DNA of 32,526 nt, from the NCBI GenBank assembly GCA_964565715.1, contig CAZMGG010000059.1:1-32526 (forward strand), in the 5' to 3' direction. Made by a program: the position numbers and the translations under genes. The DNA comes from CAZMGG01 sp964565715 (lineage in GTDB: Bacteria; Planctomycetota; UBA1135; UBA2386). Positions 24,015 to 32,526 of this stretch are shown in pieces. Under the pieces are notes generated by a model. It worked only from the letters and a program-made list of their open reading frames with translations, was not told where the DNA came from and did no database searches. Every line of letters starts with the position of its first letter. Within the stretch, counting starts at the first letter, position 1.

Positions 24015-24761
24015 TCAGGCGCCGGGGGTCGGCTTGACCGTGCGATGGAACGTCCAGTCGGGATTGGCATAGCGGTCGCGGCGCAGGTCCGCCGCCAGGG
24101 CCAGTTCGCCGGGCGCGGCGGCGCCCGCGGTCGGGCGCAGCCCGAGCGCCTCGCCGAGGCGCCGGACGAACCCGGCCCGCAGGCGGGGCAGCAGGTCCTC
24201 GGGCGGCGCGACGTCGGCCACCGCCGCCGTGAACGGCGTCAACGGGGGCCGGTGCAGCACCAGCGAGCCATGATGCAGGACCCGCGGCCGCGGCCGCCGG
24301 ATGCGGCGCTGGGCGGAGCCCAGCAGCTTGCGGCCGGCGGGATCCACCAGGTCGTGGCGGCCCGGTTCGCGGAAGCACCAGGGCTCGTCGGGGCGCGGGC
24401 CCGCCGGCGCGCCCTGGCCCAGCCGGTCGACCGCCACGCCGCAGGCGCCGAGCGCCGCCGCCATCGCCGCGTGGACCATGGCGTAGCCATCGTCGATGGC
24501 CGCGGGCAGCAGGTGCGTGTCGATCACCAGGGCGAAGGTCAGCTCGTCGCCGTGCAGGATGGCGCCGCCGCCGGTGAGCCGCCGCACGATGGGCGGCCGA
24601 CCCGGCAGGTCCCGGAACGGCGCCACGTCCTGGAAGTGACCCAGCGAGACCGCGTGGGGCCGCCAGGAGTAGAGGCGCAGCGTCGGTGGGCCGGCGGTGA
24701 GGAGCAGGGCCTCGTCCAGCGCCATGTTGTGCGCCGGTTCCCCGGGACCGGTGTCCAGCAC
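24015..24761 (-). CDS. lplA: Lipoate-protein ligase A family protein
   Basis: Protein of about 248 residues of the BPL/LplA/LipB fold. Signatures are DTGPGEPAHNMALDEALL, VSLGHFQDV, RRLTGGGAILHGDELTFALV (lipoyl-AMP binding) and GRKLLGSAQRR with Lys145 as the catalytic Lys, then LHHGSLVL. It most likely attaches lipoyl or octanoyl to GcvH, whose gene is directly upstream. The start is uncertain: no ATG precedes the first family motif. GTG 24761 is taken here; CTG 24776 has GGAGG 8 bases before it and is a real alternative; ATG 24725 would cut the first motif. The gap to gcvH is 59 bp. Confidence 0.8.
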   Translation of the reverse strand: MLDTGPGEPAHNMALDEALLLTAGPPTLRLYSWRPHAVSLGHFQDVAPFRDLPGRPPIVRRLTGGGAILHGDELTFALVIDTHLLPAAIDDGYAMVHAAMAAALGACGVAVDRLGQGAPAGPRPDEPWCFREPGRHDLVDPAGRKLLGSAQRRIRRPRPRVLHHGSLVLHRPPLTPFTAAVADVAPPEDLLPRLRAGFVRRLGEALGLRPTAGAAAPGELALAADLRRDRYANPDWTFHRTVKPTPGA

Positions 24762-24820
24762 GCGCAGGAACGCCAGGCGCTCACCCTCCGGATTCGCGGC
24801 CGCGGCGGTGCCGCGGTGCG

Positions 24821-25201
24821 CTAGTGCCCTTCGGCCGCCAGGTGCTTCTCGTAGGCCGCGGCGTCCATCAGGTCGCCGGACTGCGCGGTGAACTTCACCT
24901 GGATCATCCAGGCCTTGCCGAGCGCGTCCTCGCCCAGCAGCTCCAGCGCGTCGGGCAGCTCGGTGTTGACGGCGACGATCTCGCCGGTGACCGGCGAATA
25001 GAGGTCGGAGACCGCCTTCACCGACTCGATCTGGCCGAACGCCTCGCCCACGGTCACCGCGCTGCCCTTCTTCGGCAGGTCGAGGAAGACCAGGTCCGAC
25101 AGGTGGGAGACGGCGTAGTCGGTGATGCCGATCGTGGCGACGCCGCCCTCGATCTTGCACCACTCGTGGCTCGGCATGTACTTGCGGTCGTTCGGACGCA
25201 T
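24821..25201 (-). CDS. gcvH: Glycine cleavage system H protein
   Basis: Lipoyl carrier of 126 residues that shuttles the aminomethyl group between GcvP, GcvT and the lipoamide dehydrogenase. The N-terminus KYMPSHEWCKIEGGVATIGITDYA is standard, and Lys62 in GQIESVKAVSDLYSPVTGEI is the lipoylation site. The ATG at 25201 has AGGAG with a 5-base spacer. It lies 12 bp after gcvT. Length is normal. gcvP is not in the downstream part of this unit nor elsewhere in the window. Confidence 0.95.
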   Translation of the reverse strand: MRPNDRKYMPSHEWCKIEGGVATIGITDYAVSHLSDLVFLDLPKKGSAVTVGEAFGQIESVKAVSDLYSPVTGEIVAVNTELPDALELLGEDALGKAWMIQVKFTAQSGDLMDAAAYEKHLAAEGH

Positions 25202-25213
25202 GCGGGCTCCTGA

Positions 25214-26308
<1,095 letters not shown>

Positions 26309-26335
26309 GGGCGGGTGGGGCTCCGGGGGGCAGGG

Positions 26336-26341
26336 AGCATA
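26336..26341 (-). promoter_or_regulatory. Predicted -10 element of the gcvT unit
   Basis: On the minus strand TATGCT lies 27 bp before the gcvT ATG, in the 70-bp gap after the TPR-like gene. A CCGGAG stretch between it and the ATG could serve as a weak ribosome binding site. No clear -35 is seen. Confidence 0.35.
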
Positions 26342-26378
26342 GCGACGGCCGCCGGGCACTTTCCAGGACGCGCGCCCG

Positions 26379-27020
26379 TCAGTCGAGCAGGCGGCGGCAG
26401 AGCGCTTCCAGGTCGATGCCGCGCAGCTGTTCGGCGCGGATCGGGCCGAGGGCCGCGAACCGCTGCCGCTCCGCTCCCGATGCGCAGTCGTCGCCGCGCA
26501 TCAGTTCACGCTGGTGGCCTGGCTGGTTCGCGCCGGGCTGGCCGGCGTCGCCTTCGCGGTGGTCACCGGCGGTGGGATCCCAGCCCGCCAGCGGGTCGGC
26601 CGGCGACTCCTGGCCGGCGCCCCGCTCGGTGGGCAGGTCGATGGCCCGCACCGGGTTGCGGCGGGCGGCCGAACTGGGCCGCGTCGCGCGCCAGGTGGCC
26701 CGTTCGCCGGCCTCCTCGAACGGCGTGCCCGCCGGCCGCGGCACGAACAGTTCGAACGGATGGCTGAGGCGGGCGAAGCGCTCCGGGTCGGTGCGGCGGG
26801 CGTGCTCCATCTCGCGACGCCAGCCGGCGTAGTCGCCCTCGGCGTAGGAGACGCGTCCGAGGAAGACGTAGGCGACGAAGGCGTCGCCGCGGAGGTCGAG
26901 CACTCGCTCGAAGTGGCGCCGGGCGCGCTGCACCGAGCCGACCCGGAACCAGGCGGTGCCGCACAGGCGATGCAGGGTGGCGCCGAGGCGGCGCCCGAGG
27001 GATGCGAGCAGGCGGAACAT
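26379..27020 (-). CDS. Small TPR-like protein of unknown function
   Basis: Protein of 213 residues. The N-terminal 90 residues hold one to two TPR-like helix pairs (QRARRHFERVLDLRGDAFVAYVFLGRVSYAEGDYAGWRREMEHARRTDPERF is the region; its first half aligns with the TPR consensus). After the FVPRPAGTPFEEAGE stretch, residues 110-185 are disordered and rich in Gly, Gln and charged residues. A short C-terminal helix (IRAEQLRGIDLEALCRRLLD) ends the protein. No catalytic motif is visible. It is divergent from the DUF4388 gene and may work with that TPR-containing protein. Confidence 0.6.
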   Translation of the reverse strand: MFRLLASLGRRLGATLHRLCGTAWFRVGSVQRARRHFERVLDLRGDAFVAYVFLGRVSYAEGDYAGWRREMEHARRTDPERFARLSHPFELFVPRPAGTPFEEAGERATWRATRPSSAARRNPVRAIDLPTERGAGQESPADPLAGWDPTAGDHREGDAGQPGANQPGHQRELMRGDDCASGAERQRFAALGPIRAEQLRGIDLEALCRRLLD

Positions 27021-27034
27021 GCCGGAAGGTGGTC

Positions 27035-27063
27035 ACGGTAGGGTGGCCCCGGTTTCCTGGCAA
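27035..27063 (-). promoter_or_regulatory. Predicted promoter of the TPR-like gene
   Basis: On the minus strand TTGCCA (27063-27058) and TACCGT (27040-27035) are exactly 17 bp apart, and the ATG follows 14 bp later. This is a near match to the glyS promoter (TTGCCC, 17 bp, TACCCT). The rest of the 236-bp divergent gap (27021-27256) shows only the hairpin listed next. Confidence 0.55.
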
Positions 27064-27232
27064 GGTGGGGAAGGGCCCATCCCAGCGGGCCATGGCGTCG
27101 GCGCGGGGCCGCCGGCCCCACACGCCGCGCCGGATGCCGCCACCGGGGAGATCCGGTCCGGTCCGCCGATTCGCGGGTCGATTCAACGCCGGTCACCCCG
27201 GGAGCCGATAGACGGGGCGTCCGCGGCGCAGT

Positions 27233-27249
27233 CCGTGGACCCACCACGG
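27233..27249 (+). promoter_or_regulatory. Hairpin immediately before the DUF4388 gene start
   Basis: CCGTGG-ACCCA-CCACGG is a perfect 6-bp stem with a 5-base loop that ends 7 bases before the ATG at 27257. It would sit in the ribosome landing zone if the transcript carries a leader, so it could limit translation. No protein binding site can be assigned. Confidence 0.3.
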
Positions 27250-27256
27250 GAAACGA

Positions 27257-30200
27257 ATGGCACTGAAAGGGGATCTGGCGAGCGTCGAGCTGGCGCAGGT
27301 GTTCCAGATGCTGGCCCTCAACAAGAAGGTCGGCCTGCTGAGCATCCAGTCGCCGCAGCAGTGGCGGATCCTCTACTTCGATCACCGCGGTGTGACGCTC
27401 TACTACAACGAGCACGTGCTGCTGGACCGCGCGGCGGTGACGCTGGTGCGGGCCGGCCGGCTGATGCCGGAGTCGCTGGCCGAGGCGCGGTCGGCGGCCA
27501 TGAAGGGCCAGGCCAGCCTGCCGGACACCCTGCTCGCCGGCGGCTACCTGACCGCTGCGGACCTGGAGGACGCCTGCCGCCTGCAGGTCGAGGAGGAGAT
27601 CTACGACCTGTTCTTCTGCCGCGAGGCCCGCTTCGAGTTCCTCGAGGGCCAGAGCAGCCTGGAGGGGCGCGAGGGCGTGGTCGACGAGCGCTTCTTCGCC
27701 AACACCGACAGCGTCATCATGGAGGCGGCCCGTCGCATCGACGAATGGGCCTACCTGTCGGAGCGGATCGGCGGTGCCGAGGACGTCTTCCGCACCGTCG
27801 GCCAGCCCGACCCGAACCAGGTCGACGGCGACAGCCTGGCGATCCTGGACCTGGTCGACGGCCGGCGCAACGTGGCCCGCATCGCCGAGGTGTCGGCCCT
27901 GGGCACGTTCCCGATCTACAAGCACCTCTGCCAGCTGCTGGACGCCGGTGTGATCGGCCCGGTGGCCGACGAGGAGCTGCTGGCCGGCGCCGCGGAGTGC
28001 TTCCGCACCGGTCGCCTGCCGGACGCGATCAGCCTGTTCGAGCGGGCCGCTGCCCTCGGGGTGGGCGTGCCCGACGTCTACTCCCAGGCCGCCGAGGCCC
28101 TGCAGGCCGCCGAGCGGTTCGAGCAGGCCAGCAACCACCTGAAGTGCGACGCCGAGTTCCGGCTGGCGGCCGGCGACGTGGCCGGCGCCGTGCAGCGGCT
28201 GCACCGCGCCGCGGCGATGCTGCCGACGGATCTCGCCACCCGCGAGCGTCTGGTCGAGCTGTGCCTGTCGCGCAGCGGTCGCGTGGAGGGCTTCGACGCC
28301 CTGGCCGAGGGCAAGACCCTGGTCGACGTCTACTTCGAGGCCGGCGACCTGCGTCGGGCGCGGGCGCTGCTGGAGAAGCTGCTGCGCCTGCAGCCCGACG
28401 ACGTCGATCTGAAGAAGGCCCTCGTCAACATCCACACGCGGAACGGCGACACCGCGAAGGTGATCGAGATGTACGAATCGATCGCCGAGGACCTGGTCCG
28501 CGACCGGCGGCCGATCGAGGCGGTGGGCTTCCTGCAGAAGATCCTGATGCTGGACCGGTCGCGCAACGACGTGACCGAGCGGATGCGCGAACTCTACGAG
28601 TTCGACGAGAGCGCCCGGACCCGCCGCCGCTGCCTGGCGGTGCTGGGCGGCGTGTTCCTGCTGCTGGCCGGGCTGGGCGTCGCCTACTGGTTCTACGATC
28701 AGCGCGCCCAGGTCGAGTTCGACCAGCTCGACGTCACCGCGCACCTGCAGGCCAAGGACTACCCGCAGGCGGTGGCGGCGATGCGCAAGTTCATCCAGGA
28801 CCACCCGCTGACCCGGGCGGTGAGCCGCGCCGAGGAGGAACTGGCGCGGATCGAGGCGGGCCAGAAGAAGCACGAGGCGCAGATGGCGCACGAGCGCGCC
28901 GTCCGCGAGCGCGAACTGGCGCGGATGCGCGGCGAGTACCGCACCGCCTGGGCCCGGCACCGCGAGCTGTTCCTGGCCGGCGATCCGGACGGTTCGCTGG
29001 CGGCGCTGGAGAAGGTCCGCCAGCTGGTCCGCGACACCGGCGAGCAGGACGACCTGGCCTGGGCGATGGAGGAGCAGGTCGAGAAGACCTGGAGCCGCCT
29101 GCGCGACTTCCTGATCGGCGCCGAACGGCTGGCCGGCGAGGCGGCGCAGCTGATCGAGGCCGGCGACTGGGACCGGGCCCGGGCGGTGACCCTGGAGCTG
29201 ACCAGCAAGTTCGACATCACCCGGGCGGCGCGCGAGGCGCGCATCCCGGTGCAGATCCGCACCCGGCCGAAGGGCGCCCGGGTCATGCAGGGCGGCCGCC
29301 AGGTCGAGCGATCGATCGGTGGCGTGCTGACGCCGCTGGTGACGCCGGCGGTGGTGCTGTGCCGGCCCGGCGAGGAGTCACTGGCGGTCGAACTGGAGGG
29401 CTTCGAGGCCGCCGCGTTCGTCGTCGACGCCCGCCGTCAGGCGGAGGTGGACCTGGTGCTGAAGGTCGTCGCCGAGCGGACCATCCGCTTCCCGGCGACG
29501 GTGCAGACCGGGATCGGCACCGGCGGCGCCTGGCTGGTGGCCGGTCTGCGGGACGGCCGCGTCGGCATCGCCCGCTCCGACACCGGCAAGGTGGTGCACG
29601 TGGCGCCGCTCGGCGGCCTGAAGGCGGTCGATTCGACGCCGGTCGTGAGCGGCGGCCGCGCCTGGTTCCTCAGCAACGAGGGCACCATCGAGTGCGTGAT
29701 GCTGGAACAGGGCGTGCTGGCGGCCAACTGGCCGGTGCGCCTCGATCGCGGCGCCAGCACCGAGCTGGTGGCCGGCGACGGGCGGCTGGTCTTGTGCGAC
29801 CGCGACAACCGCGTGATCTGCCTGGACCAGGCCGACGGCCGGCTGCTGTGGGTCGTGCCGATGGAGGGACAGCCGGCGGGCCGGCCGGCCCTCGACCGCC
29901 GCACGGTGGTGCAGACCACCACCGATGGCCGGGTCTTCGTGATCGACGTGGTGAACGGACGGCTGCTGCACCTGTGGCGCTGCCCGGCCGGCATCACGAC
30001 GCGTGCGCTGATGGCCGACGGCACCCTGTTCTTCGCCTGCAGCGACGGCGCCGTGCGCGCGGTCGACGAGGACGACGGTCAGGTCCTGTGGTCGAAGCGC
30101 ATCGGCCGCGTGCTGGCCGAAGGCGAACTGGTGGTGGCGGGCAACGGCGTGGTGGCGGTGGGGCCCGAGAATCGCCTGCTGCTGCTGGCGCGGACCACGG

Positions 30201-30460
30201 GCGAGGAGCGGGCCGCCGCGATCCTGTCGGGCGCGGCCCAGCGCGGGCTGTTCGCCGTGGGCGATCGGCTGTTCGTGCCGGTGCGGCTGCCCAAGGACCG
30301 CAACCGCGGGCCGATCGACCTGCTGCAGGCCCGCGATGTCGCCGACCTGTCGCCGCTGTGGGAGTACCAGGAGCAGGGCACCTTCACAGGTCCGCCCGGA
30401 GCCGGCGGGCGCGGCGTGGTGCTGGCCGACGCCAATGGCGAGGTGGCGCTGTTCCGATGA
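27257..30460 (+). CDS. DUF4388 (PATAN)-TPR-transmembrane-PEGA-like-beta-propeller signalling protein
   Basis: Protein of 1067 residues. Residues 1-160 contain a DUF4388/PATAN domain (MALKGDLASVELAQVFQML, KVGLLSIQS, RILYFDHRGVTLYY), followed by a winged-helix-like part (about 190-240). Residues about 240-450 are TPR repeats. One transmembrane segment lies at 459-480 (LAVLGGVFLLLAGLGVAYWF). A helical, partly coiled-coil stalk follows (485-655), then a PEGA-like beta domain (about 660-735, IRTRPKGARVMQGG to VELEGFEAA), then a PQQ-type beta-propeller (745-1067; repeated units such as VICLDQADGRLLWVV and VRAVDEDDGQVLWSK). The N-terminal half should be cytoplasmic and the propeller outside. It heads the roadblock/MglA unit and probably feeds it. 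Confidence 0.8.
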   Translation: MALKGDLASVELAQVFQMLALNKKVGLLSIQSPQQWRILYFDHRGVTLYYNEHVLLDRAAVTLVRAGRLMPESLAEARSAAMKGQASLPDTLLAGGYLTAADLEDACRLQVEEEIYDLFFCREARFEFLEGQSSLEGREGVVDERFFANTDSVIMEAARRIDEWAYLSERIGGAEDVFRTVGQPDPNQVDGDSLAILDLVDGRRNVARIAEVSALGTFPIYKHLCQLLDAGVIGPVADEELLAGAAECFRTGRLPDAISLFERAAALGVGVPDVYSQAAEALQAAERFEQASNHLKCDAEFRLAAGDVAGAVQRLHRAAAMLPTDLATRERLVELCLSRSGRVEGFDALAEGKTLVDVYFEAGDLRRARALLEKLLRLQPDDVDLKKALVNIHTRNGDTAKVIEMYESIAEDLVRDRRPIEAVGFLQKILMLDRSRNDVTERMRELYEFDESARTRRRCLAVLGGVFLLLAGLGVAYWFYDQRAQVEFDQLDVTAHLQAKDYPQAVAAMRKFIQDHPLTRAVSRAEEELARIEAGQKKHEAQMAHERAVRERELARMRGEYRTAWARHRELFLAGDPDGSLAALEKVRQLVRDTGEQDDLAWAMEEQVEKTWSRLRDFLIGAERLAGEAAQLIEAGDWDRARAVTLELTSKFDITRAAREARIPVQIRTRPKGARVMQGGRQVERSIGGVLTPLVTPAVVLCRPGEESLAVELEGFEAAAFVVDARRQAEVDLVLKVVAERTIRFPATVQTGIGTGGAWLVAGLRDGRVGIARSDTGKVVHVAPLGGLKAVDSTPVVSGGRAWFLSNEGTIECVMLEQGVLAANWPVRLDRGASTELVAGDGRLVLCDRDNRVICLDQADGRLLWVVPMEGQPAGRPALDRRTVVQTTTDGRVFVIDVVNGRLLHLWRCPAGITTRALMADGTLFFACSDGAVRAVDEDDGQVLWSKRIGRVLAEGELVVAGNGVVAVGPENRLLLLARTTGEERAAAILSGAAQRGLFAVGDRLFVPVRLPKDRNRGPIDLLQARDVADLSPLWEYQEQGTFTGPPGAGGRGVVLADANGEVALFR

Positions 30461-30495
30461 GCACGACCCACACCGCGGGAGGGCAACGGCGATGA
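30457..30495 (+). other. Twelve-codon mini-ORF bridging two genes by ATGA overlaps
   Basis: An ATG at 30457 overlaps the TGA of the DUF4388 gene, and its own TGA (30493-30495) overlaps the ATG of the next gene at 30492. It would encode MSTTHTAGGQRR. A GGGAGGG site for the following gene lies inside it. Ribosomes re-initiating here would be handed directly to the next start. The arrangement may be chance. Confidence 0.3.
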
Positions 30496-31598
30496 ACCTG
30501 ATCCAACGGCTGAAGATCCGCAAGGAGCTGAAGCAGCTCGAACTGCGGGCCCGCGAGGAGCCGTCGCCGACGACCTTCGTCGACCTCGGCCAGGTCTACA
30601 TCAACCTCGGCATGTGCGACCGGGCGGTCGCCCTGGCCGAGGAGGGACTGGCGCTGTTCCCGCAGTCCGGCGAGCTGGCCAAGCTGCGCGCCTTCGCGCG
30701 CCGCTCGTCGCTGAAGGAGCGGATCCAGGACCTGCAGGACCGCCTGGTGCGGTCGCCGAATCCCCGCTCCTACCGGGAGCTGGCCGGCCTGTACCTCGAA
30801 CTGGGCGACATCTCGGCGGTGCAGGGCACCTGCGAGGAGTGCATCCGGCGCTACCCGGATGACCCTGGCGCGCACCTGGTGCTGGCCCAGGCCCGGCTGA
30901 CCACGTTCTACCGCGACCTCGTCGCCCGTGAGGGCCTCGACGCGGTGCGCGAGTTGGAACGGGTCCTGCAGCTCGACCCCGAACTCGACCGGGCGCGGCG
31001 GCTGCTGGCCGAACTCTGCTACCGCGTGGGCGCCACCACCCAGGCCGTGCAGCACCTCGAACGGCTGCGCGACAGCGGCCGCGCCGACCAGGAGGCCGTC
31101 AGCCTGCTGCGGCTCGCCTCGGCACGGCCCGCCGCCGGCGACGACCTGTCGGCGCTGGTGCAGCAGGCCGAGAACGCCGGCACCCTGGCCAACCCGCCGG
31201 CGGCGCAGCGGGCGCGCCCGCAGCAGGCCGACGAGGGCATCAGCCAGATCCGCGATGCCCTGGCCCAGATCGCCGAGATCCCCGGTGTGCGCAAGGCTGC
31301 CTACATCCGCGGCACCCGGGCCCTGGTGAAGGGCGACGTGCGCGACGGCCGCGATCCGGTGCTGAAGGTGGCGCGGGTGGTGGCCAAGGCCGCCCAGCGC
31401 TTCGCCCGCCGCATGGACATCGGCAACTTCAGCCGCGGCGTGCTCGACGGCCGCTTCGGCCACATCGGCATCTGCTGCTACGGCGAGGTGGTGGCGGCGG
31501 TGCAGTGCGAGGCCGGCACGCCGATGGAACGGGTCCTGGCCGAACTGCAGGAACTGGTGGCGGGCTCGCTCTACCTGACGGGAGTCGCGGAATCGTGA
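30492..31598 (+). CDS. TPR protein with C-terminal roadblock/LC7 domain
   Basis: Protein of 368 residues. Residues 1-225 are TPR repeats (FVDLGQVYINLGMCDRAVALAEEGLALFP, YRELAGLYLELGDISAVQGTCEECIRRYP, with conserved Gly/Ala/Pro spacing). Residues about 246-360 form a roadblock/LC7 domain (ISQIRDALAQIAEIPGVRKAAYIRG, then FGHIGICCYGEVVAAVQCE and a final Leu/Val-rich helix-strand). Roadblock proteins bind Ras-like GTPases such as MglA and regulate their nucleotide state. GGGAGGG with an 8-base spacer precedes the ATG. The stop overlaps the next start (GTGA), so it is co-translated with the second roadblock protein. Confidence 0.82.
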   Translation: MNLIQRLKIRKELKQLELRAREEPSPTTFVDLGQVYINLGMCDRAVALAEEGLALFPQSGELAKLRAFARRSSLKERIQDLQDRLVRSPNPRSYRELAGLYLELGDISAVQGTCEECIRRYPDDPGAHLVLAQARLTTFYRDLVAREGLDAVRELERVLQLDPELDRARRLLAELCYRVGATTQAVQHLERLRDSGRADQEAVSLLRLASARPAAGDDLSALVQQAENAGTLANPPAAQRARPQQADEGISQIRDALAQIAEIPGVRKAAYIRGTRALVKGDVRDGRDPVLKVARVVAKAAQRFARRMDIGNFSRGVLDGRFGHIGICCYGEVVAAVQCEAGTPMERVLAELQELVAGSLYLTGVAES

Positions 31599-31954
31599 AC
31601 GGCATCTCCGACACCCTGTTCGAGCTGCGGCAGGCGCCGGGAGTCAAGGGCTGCGCCCTGGTGACGCCCGATGGCCTGGTGGTGGCGGAGTCCCTCGACC
31701 CGCGGGTCAGCCAGGACGTGGTCTCCGGGCTGGCCTCGTTCCTGCTGGTGACGACCACCCGCTGCCTCGAGGAGGGGCAGATGGGCGGGCTGAGCCAGTT
31801 CACGCTGCACGCCACCAACGGCAAGGTGGTGCTGGCCGAGGTCGCGCCGGCCTGGCTGGTGGTCATCCTGGACCAGTTCGCCGATCTGGACGCCTGCCGC
31901 GGCGAGATGCAGGTGGCGACCCAGGCGCTGCGGCGCCAGTCGCGCCTGAGCTGA
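31595..31954 (+). CDS. Roadblock/LC7 (MglB-like) protein
   Basis: Stand-alone roadblock/LC7 domain of 119 residues: LFELRQAPGVKGCALVTPDGLVVAESLD, a central helix (VVSGLASFLLVTTTRCLEE) and FTLHATNGKVVLAEVAPAWLVVILDQFADL, then a basic tail. MglB-type proteins of this size are GTPase-activating partners of MglA, whose gene follows 142 bp downstream. GTG 31595 overlaps the preceding stop. Alternative upstream starts in this frame lie inside the preceding gene and were not used. Confidence 0.85.
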   Translation: MNGISDTLFELRQAPGVKGCALVTPDGLVVAESLDPRVSQDVVSGLASFLLVTTTRCLEEGQMGGLSQFTLHATNGKVVLAEVAPAWLVVILDQFADLDACRGEMQVATQALRRQSRLS

Positions 31955-31983
31955 CCGCCGCCCGGCCGGATCCCGGATCGGGA

Positions 31984-32003
31984 CCGGCTTCGGCTCAAGC
32001 CGG
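31984..32003 (+). terminator. Hairpin between the roadblock gene and the MglA-like gene
   Basis: CCGGCTT-CGGCTC-AAGCCGG is a perfect 7-bp stem with a 6-base loop, 30 bp after the stop at 31954. No T-run follows. It could reduce read-through into the GTPase gene or protect the upstream mRNA. The rest of the 142-bp gap shows no other feature, apart from a GGGAG 12 bases before the next ATG. Confidence 0.4.
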
Positions 32004-32096
32004 GCCTGTCCCGGCGCCGATGAGGCGGAGGAAGGCCGGTGGGTGTCCCGCGGATGGGGCGCACGCCGACCGTTGCCTGCGGGAGCACACCGACCC

Positions 32097-32526
32097 ATGG
32101 TCCAGATCAACTTCGCCCTCAAGGAAGTCAACTGCAAGATCGTGTTCTACGGTCCGGGCATGAGTGGCAAGACCACCAACCTCGAGATCGTCCATCAGAA
32201 GGCGCCTGAGGAGAACAAGGGTGAGCTGACGTCGATCTCGACCGACGGCGACCGCACCCTGTTCTTCGACTTCATGCCGCTGGACCTGGGCACGATCGCC
32301 GGCATGCGCACCAAGTTCCAGCTCTACACGGTGCCGGGCCAGGTCTACTACAACTCGACCCGGAAGCTCGTCCTCCAGGGCGTCGACGGCGTGATCTTCG
32401 TCGCCGACTCGGACCCCGAGAAGATGGAGGAGAACATCGAGTCGTACCAGAACCTCATCGAGAACCTCGAGGAGTACGGCAAGGACATCCGCGAGCTGCC
32501 GCACGTCATCCAGTACAACAAGCGCG
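32097..32526 (+). CDS. MglA-like small Ras-family GTPase, 5' part (cut by window edge)
   Basis: The first 143 codons are visible. The P-loop GPGMSGKT is at 19-26. Thr78 followed by Pro80-Gly81-Gln82 (TVPGQVYYNSTRK) matches switch II of the MglA family, which has Thr where Ras has the DxxG Asp. VIFVADSDPEKMEEN and the terminal QYNKR (G4 region) also match MglA. MglA is a cytoplasmic polarity switch in Myxococcus gliding and in other bacteria controls polarity or has unknown jobs. Like the STAS gene it is Lys- and Asn-rich with strongly G/C-ending codons. The roadblock genes just upstream are its expected regulators. Confidence 0.92.
   Translation, partial: MVQINFALKEVNCKIVFYGPGMSGKTTNLEIVHQKAPEENKGELTSISTDGDRTLFFDFMPLDLGTIAGMRTKFQLYTVPGQVYYNSTRKLVLQGVDGVIFVADSDPEKMEENIESYQNLIENLEEYGKDIRELPHVIQYNKR

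Noticed and set aside
26956..30495. Open frame of 1179 codons in another plus-strand frame over the DUF4388 gene
   Set aside because: The translation is Arg/Gly/Pro-rich and motif-free, whereas the frame starting at 27257 shows PATAN, TPR, TM and propeller features. Only its last 13 codons were kept as a mini-ORF observation.
31995..32504. 169-codon minus-strand frame over the start of the MglA-like gene
   Set aside because: The plus strand encodes a textbook MglA P-loop and switch II; the minus frame has only low-complexity Leu/Asp/Val sequence.

Overview
This is a very GC-rich bacterial window packed with protein-coding genes on both strands. No rRNA, tRNA, CRISPR array or complete mobile element is visible. 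The gene mix is a futalosine-pathway radical SAM enzyme, an alpha2-type glycyl-tRNA synthetase, a DUF4388/PATAN multidomain protein, roadblock and MglA-type small GTPase genes, SUMF1-like lipoproteins and many TPR and SANT-like proteins. It fits a member of Planctomycetota best. Myxococcota or a related deep lineage cannot be excluded from sequence reading alone.

Layout. 1-475 (-): 5' part of mqnC, menaquinone synthesis by the futalosine route. 592-1713: membrane-anchored SGNH hydrolase. 1724-2707 (-): an Rpn-family PD-(D/E)XK nuclease with six 12-bp repeats and a strong internal ribosome binding site. 2848-6837: a surface-glycan locus (WbqC-like protein, PglD-like acyltransferase, GH43/32-like beta-propeller protein, glycosyltransferase with an extra C-terminal module). 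6878-8761: M1 metallopeptidase. 8818-12364: two paralogous lipoproteins, a WecE/RffA sugar aminotransferase and a second SGNH hydrolase, nearly all overlapping. 12374-13225 (-): SUMF1-like lipoprotein. 13300-14661: glyS. 14746-16050 (-): two-TM coiled-coil protein. 16155-18700: ptsI translationally coupled to a protein with four SANT/GcrA-like repeats. 18913-22488: a signalling cluster of a STAS protein, a histidine kinase with a degenerate receiver, a single-domain response regulator and a degenerate HD protein. 23992-22485 and 26308-24015 (-): gcvT-gcvH-lplA-HDOD-CMD, the T and H parts of the glycine cleavage system with the ligase that probably lipoylates GcvH. 27020-26379 (-): small TPR-like protein. 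27257-32526: a 1067-residue DUF4388-TPR-TM-PEGA-propeller protein, a TPR-roadblock protein, a stand-alone roadblock protein and the start of an MglA-like GTPase, which reads as one small-GTPase signalling module.

Gene expression. Several first genes of units carry a TAnCCT-type -10 hexamer only 8-14 bp before the ATG and have C-rich sequence without a Shine-Dalgarno there (mqnC, wbqC-like, pglD-like, the 8818 lipoprotein, glyS, the 27020 TPR gene). Three of these have a TTG-type hexamer 16-17 bp further upstream. This suggests leaderless or nearly leaderless transcripts. Genes inside units instead use Shine-Dalgarno sites or ATGA/GTGA stop-start overlaps.

The strongest candidates for something new are the DUF4388/propeller-roadblock-MglA module, the ptsI-coupled four-SANT protein, the kinase whose receiver domain carries a Glu in place of the phospho-accepting Asp, and the gene-within-a-gene in rpn. 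No stretch of 300 bases or more lacks a gene; the longest gaps are 27021-27256 and 18701-18912.
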